A DNA stretch of 5,477 bases from Phycisphaera sp. (GCA_029287335.1 JARFRI010000031.1:1-5477); one strand, 5' to 3'; shown: positions 1 through 5,477, counted from the stretch's first letter. Made by a program: numbers and translations. Notes: generated by a model from the letters alone, not told the origin.

Positions 1-55
1 CGGGTCTCGAAACGAGTAGAGAAAAGAATCGCAAAAAGGTCCACTAAGTCATTTA

Positions 56-70
56 GGCTGGCGGTCAGCC
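56..70. repeat. Short inverted repeat in the leader (5-bp stem, 5-nt loop)
   Basis: GGCTG at 56-60 is the exact reverse complement of CAGCC at 66-70, with GCGGT between them. The stem is short and is not followed by a T-run on either strand, so it does not look like a good intrinsic terminator. It could be the remnant of a terminator for a gene left of the window, or chance. No function is claimed. Confidence 0.3.
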
Positions 71-88
71 CTCACGACAAGCTGCACA

Positions 89-103
89 GTCTAATATCTA
101 GAC
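89..103. repeat. Palindromic element GTCTA-n5-TAGAC upstream of hisI
   Basis: GTCTA at 89-93 and TAGAC at 99-103 form a perfect dyad around an AT-rich centre (ATATC). It lies about 43 bases ahead of the candidate -10 box at 146-151, a position where an activator-type operator could sit. The arms are only 5 bp, so chance occurrence is quite possible. No known regulator site is recognised. Confidence 0.25.
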
Positions 104-145
104 CACTAACAAGCCATCTATGCGGGCCATAATGACTGCCCGGCA

Positions 146-151
146 TATAAT
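146..151 (+). promoter_or_regulatory. Candidate -10 box (TATAAT) for the hisI-hemB transcript
   Basis: A perfect sigma-70-type TATAAT lies in the AT-richer leader, 36 bases before the hisI ATG at 188. Transcription would start near 157-160 and leave a short untranslated leader of about 30 bases. No TTGACA-like -35 hexamer is visible at the usual 16-18 base spacing (around 122-129 the sequence is GC-rich), and there is no TGn extension. The call therefore rests on the -10 box and its position alone. Confidence 0.35.
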
Positions 152-187
152 CAGTACCCGATCGATACGAAACGCCCGAGCAACCCT

Positions 188-670
188 ATGCCGACCAGCC
201 CATACTTCACCAAACGTCCTGACGACAAGCAAGCCCTCGAAGAAGGTCCCGGCTTTTCGCCAAAGTTCAACGCCGACGGGCTGATCCCCTGCGTCTCCAC
301 ACACGCCCAGACCGGCGAGGTCCTCATGCTCGGCTACATGAACGATATCGCACTGACTAAAACCATCGAGACCGGCTACGTCTACTTCTGGTCCCGATCC
401 CGTGGCAAACTCTGGTTCAAAGGCGAATCCTCGGGCATGACCCAGAAGCTCGTGCAACTCACCACCAATTGCGACCAATCCGCCGTCGTCGCCAAAGTCA
501 CCATCGGGCAGGCGACCAGCGGCGGGGCACAAGCAAGCTGCCACGTCGGCTACCCCAACTGCTTTTATCGTGCCATCCCCACCGGCGTCGGTGAAACGAA
601 CGGGCCGGTACAGATGTCTGTTCTCTCAGAGAAAGCGTTTGATCCTGACGAGGTGTATGGCAAGCAATAG
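188..670 (+). CDS. hisI: Phosphoribosyl-AMP cyclohydrolase (histidine biosynthesis)
   Basis: This cytoplasmic enzyme opens the adenine ring of phosphoribosyl-AMP, the third step of histidine synthesis. The 160-residue protein is a stand-alone cyclohydrolase with no HisE (pyrophosphohydrolase) domain attached. Family motifs seen in order are VLMLGYMN (residues 45-52), YFWSRSRGKLWFKGESSG (66-83), a C-D-Q core (95-97), and ASCHVGYPNCFYR (116-128). The three cysteines that bind zinc in the family correspond to C95, C118 and C125. The usual metal-binding pattern D-C-D-x-D reads N94-C95-D96-Q97-S98, so two of its three aspartates are changed. The common GH after the KGE.SG motif reads G83-M84. The N-terminal 25 or so residues precede the conserved core and are typical of a variable extension. 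The ATG at 188 has no clear Shine-Dalgarno sequence. hemB follows immediately, suggesting co-transcription. Identification as HisI is firm; full activity is slightly less certain because of the aspartate changes. Confidence 0.93.
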   Translation: MPTSPYFTKRPDDKQALEEGPGFSPKFNADGLIPCVSTHAQTGEVLMLGYMNDIALTKTIETGYVYFWSRSRGKLWFKGESSGMTQKLVQLTTNCDQSAVVAKVTIGQATSGGAQASCHVGYPNCFYRAIPTGVGETNGPVQMSVLSEKAFDPDEVYGKQ

Positions 671-677
671 TACAAAT

Positions 678-1694
678 ATGCGCGAAACCCACCACCATCT
701 CGACCTCTCTTCTCGCCCGCGTCGCAACCGCCGCACCCCCGCGATCCGTGGCTTGGTGCGTGAGACGTCGCTTGATGCGTCGCACCTCATCTATCCACTG
801 TTTGTGCAGGACGGTGAAACGCAGCCAATTGAATCCATGCCGGGGCAGAAGCGATGGTCGCTCGATGACTTGATTGGCGAAGTAAAGCGGGCCCACGACA
901 TGGGCATCAACGCGATCGTGTTGTTCCCCAAGGTGCCGCACGAACACAAAACCGAGACTGGCGAACACGCTTACGATCCGTGCGGTCTTGCACAGCGCGC
1001 GATTCAAGCTGTCAAGCAAAACGTCCCCGAGGTCTGCGTGATCACCGATGTCGCGCTGGATCCGTATAACTGCGACGGGCACGACGGTATTGTGTCGCCG
1101 ACAGGCGAGGTTCTCAATGACGAGACCGTCGCAGTACTCTGCAAACAAGCGATCAGCCACGCGGATGCCGGGGCCGATATCGTTGCCCCCAGCGACATGA
1201 TGGACGGTCGAGTCGCCGCTATCCGCGCTGCCCTTGACCACGCGGGTCATACCAACGTCTCGATCATGAGCTACACCGCCAAGTACGCTTCCGCGTTCTA
1301 CGGCCCGTTCCGCGGCGCACTCGACTCCGCGCCGCGTTCTGGCGGCAGCGGCAAGCCCATCCCTGAAGACAAAGCCACCTATCAGATGGACCCGGCCAAT
1401 CAGCGCGAGGCCTTGCGTGAGTTGGAATTGGATGAAGCCGAGGGCGCCGACATCGTTATGGTTAAGCCCGCAGGACCGTACCTGGATGTCATTGCTAAGA
1501 TGCGCGAAGTCACCACGCTGCCCATTGCCGCCTATCAGGTCTCCGGCGAATATGCGATGATCAAAGCCGCTGCCGCCACCGGCGGGCTCGACGAACAAGC
1601 CCTCGTTATTGAAACCCTCACAGGCATCCGACGGGCCGGCGCGGACATGGTGCTGACCTACTTCGCCCCGCAGGTCGCTGAGTGGCTTAGCTGA
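678..1694 (+). CDS. hemB: Delta-aminolevulinic acid dehydratase (porphobilinogen synthase)
   Basis: The enzyme condenses two 5-aminolevulinate molecules into porphobilinogen, the first common step toward heme, siroheme and cobalamin. From ATG 678 it has 338 residues, the usual length. The N-terminal RPRRNRRTPAIRGLVRET (13-30) and LIYPLFVQ (37-44) are family hallmarks. The two Schiff-base lysines are K202 in SYTAKYASAFYGPF and K263 in MVKPAGPYLD. YQMDPAN (235-241) and YQVSGEYAMIKAA near the C-terminus are also typical. The metal loop reads DVALDPYNCDGHDG (124-137), with A126 and D128 where zinc-type enzymes carry cysteines, so this is the magnesium-dependent type. Residues 220-233 are a few residues longer than usual, giving a Gly/Ser-rich loop just before TYQMDPAN. 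An in-frame ATG at 657 would overlap the hisI end by 14 bases and add 7 residues. It has a GAGG at 650-653, but only 3 bases away. The 678 start was chosen because it directly precedes the conserved region. A 5' extension to 570 lies entirely within hisI and is unlikely. Confidence 0.95.
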   Translation: MRETHHHLDLSSRPRRNRRTPAIRGLVRETSLDASHLIYPLFVQDGETQPIESMPGQKRWSLDDLIGEVKRAHDMGINAIVLFPKVPHEHKTETGEHAYDPCGLAQRAIQAVKQNVPEVCVITDVALDPYNCDGHDGIVSPTGEVLNDETVAVLCKQAISHADAGADIVAPSDMMDGRVAAIRAALDHAGHTNVSIMSYTAKYASAFYGPFRGALDSAPRSGGSGKPIPEDKATYQMDPANQREALRELELDEAEGADIVMVKPAGPYLDVIAKMREVTTLPIAAYQVSGEYAMIKAAAATGGLDEQALVIETLTGIRRAGADMVLTYFAPQVAEWLS

Positions 1695-1730
1695 TCCTGA
1701 TATCATGCACGGCCCCATCGCGAGCCAGAC

Positions 1731-2696
1731 ATGGAAAAAAGACAGTTAGGTAAAACAGACATCCAACCCACCAAGCTGGGCTTCGGCGCCTCATCGCTCG
1801 GTGCCGAGTTCCGCAATGTGGACCTGAACGAGTGCTTGCAGTCGGTGCATGTCGCAATGGAAGTGGGGATGAACTTCATCGACACCTCGCCTTACTACGG
1901 GCGCGGCATGAGCGAGGTGATGCTCGGGCGCGTCCTGCCGGACATCCCGCGCGACAGCTACACGCTTTGTACCAAGCTCGGGCGATACGCCCCGGCCCAC
2001 TTCGACTTCTCCGCCAAGCGCGTCGAGGAAAGCATCGACATCTCGCTCGAACGCATGAAGGTGGACCACCTGGACATCGTGATCCTCCATGACATCGAGT
2101 TCGTCAACTCTAAAGAAGCGCTCGACTCTGCCATCCCTGCACTTAAGAAACAGATCGAAAAAGGTAAGGTCCGTTATATCGGTGCGAGCTGCTACCCGAT
2201 CAAGACGCTACTCAACGCCGTCCAGTGGGCAGACCTGGACGTTGTGCTCAGCTACAACCACTACACACTGCAGAACGATATGGCCCTGCAACTGCTCGGG
2301 CCTTGCGCGGAAAAGGGTGTAGGCGTGATGAATGCGGCGCCGTTTACCGCTCGCCTGCTCACCGGCGCACCGCTGCCCGAGTGGCACAAGGCCACCCCCG
2401 AGGTCCGCGCGGTCGCCAAGCAAGCCGTAGACTTCTGTATGGAGCATGGCACTGACATCGCTAAGCTCGCACTGCAGTATTCGCTGGCCCACCCGGGTTT
2501 TGCGACCTGTATCACCGGCTCAGCCAATCCCAAGCGCATCCGTCAGTGGGCCGACTGGGCTAACGAGCCGATGGATGAGGCCCTCGTCGCACAGGTGGAG
2601 AAGATCCTCGAACCCATCCACAACTGGCACCACATTGAGGGCCTTCCCGAAAATAACGACACGCCGACAAACCCGCTACCGACAAACCTCGGCTAA
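1731..2696 (+). CDS. Aldo/keto reductase, L-galactose 1-dehydrogenase-like
   Basis: This is a 321-residue NAD(P)-dependent aldo/keto reductase with a TIM-barrel fold and no signal peptide, so it is cytoplasmic. The catalytic tetrad is D51 and Y56 (in NFIDTSPYYG), K82 (CTKLGRY) and H120 (VILHDIEF). Recalled resemblance to plant L-galactose dehydrogenase runs along the whole chain: GFGASSLG (17-24), the FDFSAKRVEESID stretch (91-103), HDIEF, VLSYNHYTLQND, KGVGVMNAAPF, LALQYSLA and KILEPIHN. This points to oxidation of an aldose at C1 to its lactone, with L-galactose or L-fucose as the likeliest substrates. Bacterial L-fucose and D-threo-aldose 1-dehydrogenases belong to the same branch and cannot be excluded. 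The tail after the conserved EPIHNWHHIEGL is a proline/threonine/asparagine-rich stretch containing a small internal duplication. The gene starts 36 bases after hemB with no clear Shine-Dalgarno sequence and is followed 29 bases later by a dehydrogenase gene, consistent with one operon. Family assignment is firm; substrate is inferred. Confidence 0.88.
   Translation: MEKRQLGKTDIQPTKLGFGASSLGAEFRNVDLNECLQSVHVAMEVGMNFIDTSPYYGRGMSEVMLGRVLPDIPRDSYTLCTKLGRYAPAHFDFSAKRVEESIDISLERMKVDHLDIVILHDIEFVNSKEALDSAIPALKKQIEKGKVRYIGASCYPIKTLLNAVQWADLDVVLSYNHYTLQNDMALQLLGPCAEKGVGVMNAAPFTARLLTGAPLPEWHKATPEVRAVAKQAVDFCMEHGTDIAKLALQYSLAHPGFATCITGSANPKRIRQWADWANEPMDEALVAQVEKILEPIHNWHHIEGLPENNDTPTNPLPTNLG
2664..2688 (+). 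repeat. 15-base tandem repeat in the tail of the aldo/keto reductase gene
   Basis: CCGACAAACC occurs at 2664-2673 and again at 2679-2688, exactly 15 bases apart and in the same frame. The pair encodes the doubled PTN in PTNPLPTNLG at the protein end. A related ACAAACCT lies at 2715-2722 in the gap before the next gene. It looks like a small slippage duplication in a tail free of structural constraint. Confidence 0.6.
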
Positions 2697-2725
2697 GCCA
2701 ATCCTTCAACGCTTACAAACCTGCC

Positions 2726-3751
2726 ATGAAAACGCTCTACTTCGACGAACCCGAAAAAATCCGCGCCACCCAAACCGATGCGCCTGACGCGCCAGGCCCT
2801 GGCCAGGCGCAGGTCAAGACCCACCGCGTCGGCGTCTGCGGCACCGACCTGGGGGGCTATATGGGTAAGTTCCCCTTCTTCAAATACCCGCGCATCCCCG
2901 GGCACGAACTCGGCGTCGAGGTCGTCGCCGTGGGCGAAGGGGTCACGAACGTCAAGGTCGGCGACAAGTGCTCGGTCGAGCCGTACATGAACTGTGGCGA
3001 GTGCTACCCCTGCAAGAAGGGCAACACCAACTGCTGTACCAAGCTCGAAGTCATCGGCGTGATGTGCGACGGCGGTCTGCGCGAACGCTTCAACATCCGT
3101 GCTGACAAGCTACACGTCGGTAACAACCTCAGCTACGAACAACTGGCGCTCGTCGAAACGCTGGCCATCGGCTGCCACGCGATCGACCGAGGCGGGGTCG
3201 AGCAAGGCGATGATGTGCTGATCATCGGGGCTGGCCCGATCGGCCTATCCGCACTTGAGTTTGCACGCGTTAAGGGCGCTCGAATCGCGGTCATGGACCT
3301 CAGCCAAGACCGGCTTAATTTCTGCAAACAAACCTACGGCATCGAGTGCGGTATTGTCCCTGAACAAGACGGCTCAGACATGAGCCAAGCCCTCGAGTTC
3401 ACCCATGGCAACGGCTTTGCACTTGTCGTCGATGCCACCGGGCACCAAGGCTCGATGTCCTCGGCCATGAAATACTGCGCCCCGACCGGCGGGCTGGTCT
3501 ACATCGGGATTACCAAACAGGACCTCGTTTTCCCGCACGTCGCGATCCACAAGCCCGAGGTCACCATCCTGCCCAGCCGAAACGCGCTGCCTAAGGACTT
3601 CCCGTACATCATCGACCTGATTGAAAAGGGTACGATCGATACAGGCCCGTGGATCACGCGGCGCATGGCCTTTGACGATGTGCCCGAGCAGTTCGTCGAA
3701 CTGATCACGCCAGCCCCCGGCACGATCAAGACCGTTATCGAAATGGATTGA
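2726..3751 (+). CDS. Zinc-dependent medium-chain dehydrogenase, L-galactonate 5-dehydrogenase-like
   Basis: This 341-residue protein belongs to the medium-chain dehydrogenase/reductase superfamily (polyol and sugar-acid dehydrogenases). Catalytic-zinc ligands are C38 (GVCGTD), H60-E61 (GHE) and probably E144. A structural-zinc lobe is complete with C90, C93, C96 and C104. The Rossmann nucleotide loop is GAGPIG (168-173), and the acidic residue near VMDLSQDR suggests preference for NAD. From memory, E. coli L-galactonate 5-dehydrogenase (LgoD/YjjN) shares PFFxYPR next to the GHE motif, TNCCxKxxVIGV with DGG after it, and HKxExTxxxSRNAxPxDF near the C-terminus. That enzyme oxidises L-galactonate to D-tagaturonate, which would feed the UxaE-type epimerase two genes downstream. 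One oddity is that the GTDxH histidine, present in most relatives and equivalent to the proton-relay position in alcohol dehydrogenases, is G43 here. The start at 2726 fits the family N-terminus. L-gulonate, L-threonine or another polyol remain possible substrates. Confidence 0.85.
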   Translation: MKTLYFDEPEKIRATQTDAPDAPGPGQAQVKTHRVGVCGTDLGGYMGKFPFFKYPRIPGHELGVEVVAVGEGVTNVKVGDKCSVEPYMNCGECYPCKKGNTNCCTKLEVIGVMCDGGLRERFNIRADKLHVGNNLSYEQLALVETLAIGCHAIDRGGVEQGDDVLIIGAGPIGLSALEFARVKGARIAVMDLSQDRLNFCKQTYGIECGIVPEQDGSDMSQALEFTHGNGFALVVDATGHQGSMSSAMKYCAPTGGLVYIGITKQDLVFPHVAIHKPEVTILPSRNALPKDFPYIIDLIEKGTIDTGPWITRRMAFDDVPEQFVELITPAPGTIKTVIEMD

Positions 3752-3771
3752 ATTTAACACTTGGAACGTAT

Positions 3772-4575
3772 ATGAAATCTGCGATTACGATCTCACTCGT
3801 CGAAGAAGCCCGCAAAGGCCCGTTCGTTTACCACGACGGTCTGGCCGACGGCTGTGCCCGCGCGGCCTCCGCAGGCTTTGATGCGGTCGAAATCTTCGTC
3901 CCTTCATTTGATCCGCTGCCCGAACTTGCCGGTCTGCTGCAGAAACACAACCTTAATCTCGCCGCCATCGGCACCGGGGCCGGCTGGGTCAAGCACAAGC
4001 TCTCGCTCACCGATGGTGACGCCGACAAACGTGCTAAAGCCATCGAATACGTCAAGGGCGTCATCGACCTCGCCGCGCAATACGACGCCCCCGCGATCAT
4101 CGGATCGATGCAGGGACGATCCGGCGAAGGCACCACACACGACGAAGCGATTCAATTTCTAAAGGACACGCTCAACGCCCTGGGCCCATACGCCAAGGAG
4201 AAGGGTCAGCCGTTGTTCTACGAGCCGCTGAACCGCTACGAGACAAACCTGTTCAACACCCTCGCCGAAGGCGTTGAGGTTCTTGAGTCGCTGACGACCG
4301 ACAACGTCAAACTACTCGCTGATTTGTTCCATATGAACATCGAAGAGGCTGATCTGCCCCAAGCGATTCGAGACGCGGGTAAGCACGTCGGCCATGTGCA
4401 CTTTGTCGACTCTAATCGTCGAGCCGCCGGACTGGGTCACATGGATCACCGCCCGATTATTGAAGCGCTTAAAGCGATTGACTATGAAGGATATCTCTGT
4501 GCCGAAGCCTTCCCATTGCCCGACGCCGACACTTGCGCGAACACCACCATCAAAACCATCAAGCAACTCGTCTAA
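3772..4575 (+). CDS. Sugar isomerase/epimerase, tagatose-3-epimerase/YcjR-like TIM barrel
   Basis: The 267-residue protein belongs to the xylose-isomerase-like TIM-barrel family (AP endonuclease 2 fold), whose members shift or invert groups next to a sugar carbonyl using a divalent metal. The four metal ligands of D-tagatose 3-epimerase have clear equivalents: E151 in FYEPLNRYE, D184 in LADLFHMN, H210 in VHFVDSNR and E245 in CAEAF. R216 matches the conserved arginine after the histidine, and E151 and E245 are the expected catalytic glutamates. By memory, EPLNRY, FHMNIEE and GHVHxxDxxR resemble E. coli YcjR, a keto-sugar epimerase, more than hydroxypyruvate isomerase. ATG 3772 was preferred to an upstream TTG at 3748, which overlaps the preceding stop codon. 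A GGAA at 3763-3766 sits 5 bases ahead of it, the best ribosome site in the cluster. The gaps are 20 bases to the gene before and 15 to the one after. Substrate is unknown; a keto-uronate or keto-sugar is inferred from neighbours. Confidence 0.85.
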   Translation: MKSAITISLVEEARKGPFVYHDGLADGCARAASAGFDAVEIFVPSFDPLPELAGLLQKHNLNLAAIGTGAGWVKHKLSLTDGDADKRAKAIEYVKGVIDLAAQYDAPAIIGSMQGRSGEGTTHDEAIQFLKDTLNALGPYAKEKGQPLFYEPLNRYETNLFNTLAEGVEVLESLTTDNVKLLADLFHMNIEEADLPQAIRDAGKHVGHVHFVDSNRRAAGLGHMDHRPIIEALKAIDYEGYLCAEAFPLPDADTCANTTIKTIKQLV

Positions 4576-4590
4576 CGGAATCACGAAACG

Positions 4591-5477
4591 ATGACCACGA
4601 AACAAACCCCCGTCACCCTCGGCATCGCCGCGAGCTTTGGCTTTGGCGACCGCATCGGCCTGGCCACGCCCGGCCATGTACTCGCGATGAAAGAGGCCGG
4701 CCAAGGAATCTTGCCGATCTATCCCCAGCAGTCCATCCGTGAGATGGCCCGCACTGTACGCGAGCCGATCGCTGTGATGACAGATGCGATGGACGCCGTG
4801 ATCGCATCGGGCTGGGACGGTCCGATTGGCGCAGACGCCGACCACCTCAAGACCCCTGAAGACGTCGATCGTACTGCCGCAGTCGGCTTCACGTTTTTCA
4901 CGATCGACCCGTCTGACGATGTCGACGAAAAATCGGATAGCTACGACGAGGCAACGCTTCGTACAAAGTTCGACGAGATCCGCAGCGGCGTCGCATGGTA
5001 CGACGACTACATCGGCAAAGATATCCCGCTTCCCAATGGCACGGTGATCAAACTCGACGAAGAGGCCTGCATGCGATGTGCCGTGAAGTACGGCAAGGCG
5101 ATCACTTCCGCACTCAAACTCGCTGATTACATCAAAGAAGTACACGACAAACTTGGGCGTGAATATGAGATCGAGCTCAGCGTTGATGAAACCGATCAGC
5201 CCACGACGCTGGCCGAGCACTACATCATCGCCGACCAGTGCATCAGCAAGGGCATGAAACTCGTCAGCCTCGCCCCGCGCTTCATCGGTGAACTCGAAAA
5301 GGGCGTGGACTACATCGGCGATGTCGCGGCGCTAGAGGCGTCCATGGCCGACCACAACGCCATCGCTGAACTTGTCGGGCCCTACAAGTTGAGCCTGCAC
5401 TCGGGTTCGGACAAAATCTCGATGTACCCCGCGTTGGCCCGCGCGACGAAAGGCCGGTTCCACGTCAAGACCGCGGG
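4591..5477 (+). CDS. uxaE: Tagaturonate epimerase, UxaE family (partial, cut by window edge)
   Basis: The reading frame is open for 295 codons from ATG 4591 to the window end, so the C-terminus is missing. Characteristic family blocks are SFGFGDRIGLATPGHV (15-30), LPIYPQQSIRE (41-51), GADADHLKTPEDVDR (80-94), FTFFTIDPSD (100-109), SVDETDQPT (197-205), LAPRFIGELEKGVDY (227-241), LHSGSDKISMYP (269-280) and FHVKTA at the edge. These match what I recall of UxaE (Thermotoga maritima TM0440), which interconverts D-tagaturonate and D-fructuronate in hexuronate breakdown. D84, H85, H270 and E200 are plausible metal or catalytic residues, but this was not checked against a structure. Relative to the Thermotoga protein, the conserved core starts about 80-90 residues earlier, so this appears to be a short-N-terminus form. 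A GGAA at 4577-4580 lies 10 bases ahead of the start. It is the last gene visible in the cluster and links the upstream dehydrogenase product to the fructuronate/KDG route. Some homologues act on free ketohexoses, so tagatose/fructose 4-epimerisation is an alternative. Confidence 0.85.
   Translation, partial: MTTKQTPVTLGIAASFGFGDRIGLATPGHVLAMKEAGQGILPIYPQQSIREMARTVREPIAVMTDAMDAVIASGWDGPIGADADHLKTPEDVDRTAAVGFTFFTIDPSDDVDEKSDSYDEATLRTKFDEIRSGVAWYDDYIGKDIPLPNGTVIKLDEEACMRCAVKYGKAITSALKLADYIKEVHDKLGREYEIELSVDETDQPTTLAEHYIIADQCISKGMKLVSLAPRFIGELEKGVDYIGDVAALEASMADHNAIAELVGPYKLSLHSGSDKISMYPALARATKGRFHVKTA

Larger units (their letters stand above)
1731..5477 (+). other. Probable four-gene sugar-catabolic operon (right end not seen)
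   Basis: Four same-strand genes for an aldose dehydrogenase, a sugar-acid dehydrogenase, a keto-sugar epimerase and a tagaturonate epimerase are separated by only 29, 20 and 15 bases, with no hairpin plus T-run between them. The 36 bases between hemB and the first gene show neither a terminator nor a clear promoter, so read-through from hisI-hemB is possible. No regulator, transporter, lactonase or glycoside hydrolase is present in the window. They may lie to the right. Confidence 0.65.

Noticed and set aside
56..70. Hairpin as an intrinsic terminator
   Set aside because: The stem is only 5 bp and there is no T-run on either side.
1..134. A frame open from the left edge to a TAA at 132-134 on the + strand, possibly the end of an upstream gene
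   Set aside because: It uses AGA, AGG, ATA and CTA codons unlike the neighbouring genes and encodes no recognisable motif. Another frame, closing at 45-47, is equally possible. Neither can be supported.
98..544. A 148-codon minus-strand frame over the leader and hisI
   Set aside because: It is a shadow of hisI; its other end runs into the leader without any conserved feature.
498..1718. A 406-codon open frame on the minus strand opposite hemB
   Set aside because: It is antisense to a well-conserved gene, shows no recognisable motif, and long antisense frames are expected from third-position GC bias.
3748..3771. Eight-residue upstream extension of the epimerase from a TTG start
   Set aside because: TTG overlaps the preceding stop codon, and the ATG at 3772 has a better-placed GGAA and fits the family N-terminus.
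4312..5220. A 302-codon open frame on the minus strand opposite the epimerase and uxaE genes
   Set aside because: It spans two genes with clear family motifs on the + strand and has no protein signature of its own.
1..5477. CRISPR array, insertion sequence, tRNA or riboswitch
   Set aside because: No repeated spacer-repeat pattern, terminal inverted repeats, transposase motif or structured RNA signature was seen. The gaps between genes are too short for a riboswitch.

Overview
The window carries six genes, all on the + strand and tightly packed. Five are complete and the sixth runs off the right edge. No RNA gene, mobile element, CRISPR array or phage feature is visible. Base composition is moderately GC-rich (about 60% by eye) in the genes and lower in the 187-base leader. 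Most starts have weak or no Shine-Dalgarno sequence. Those traits, the gene content, and a HisI variant with a C-D-Q core suggest a marine-type Planctomycetota bacterium, possibly of the Phycisphaerae. This placement is an inference and the sequence alone does not prove it.

Layout. Bases 1-187 are non-coding as far as can be seen. They hold two short inverted repeats and a perfect TATAAT box at 146-151, about 36 bases ahead of the first start codon. A housekeeping pair follows: hisI (histidine synthesis, 188-670) and hemB (tetrapyrrole synthesis, 678-1694), which touch or overlap depending on the hemB start chosen. After a 36-base gap comes a sugar-catabolism run with gaps of 29, 20 and 15 bases: an aldo/keto reductase close to plant L-galactose dehydrogenase (1731-2696), a zinc-dependent medium-chain dehydrogenase resembling L-galactonate 5-dehydrogenase (2726-3751), a TIM-barrel sugar epimerase/isomerase of the tagatose-3-epimerase/YcjR type (3772-4575), and the start of a UxaE-type tagaturonate epimerase (4591 to the edge).

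How the genes may work together. Three of the four catabolic genes line up as consecutive steps: L-galactose to L-galactonolactone (aldo/keto reductase), L-galactonate to D-tagaturonate (medium-chain dehydrogenase), and D-tagaturonate to D-fructuronate (UxaE). D-fructuronate would then enter the common mannonate/KDG route. The lactonase and the later enzymes are not in the window. L-galactose is a component of red-algal agar and porphyran, so an algal-polysaccharide lifestyle would fit. The fourth gene, the TIM-barrel epimerase, has no obvious slot in this scheme and is the main loose end. The whole pathway assignment is an inference from family membership plus gene adjacency.
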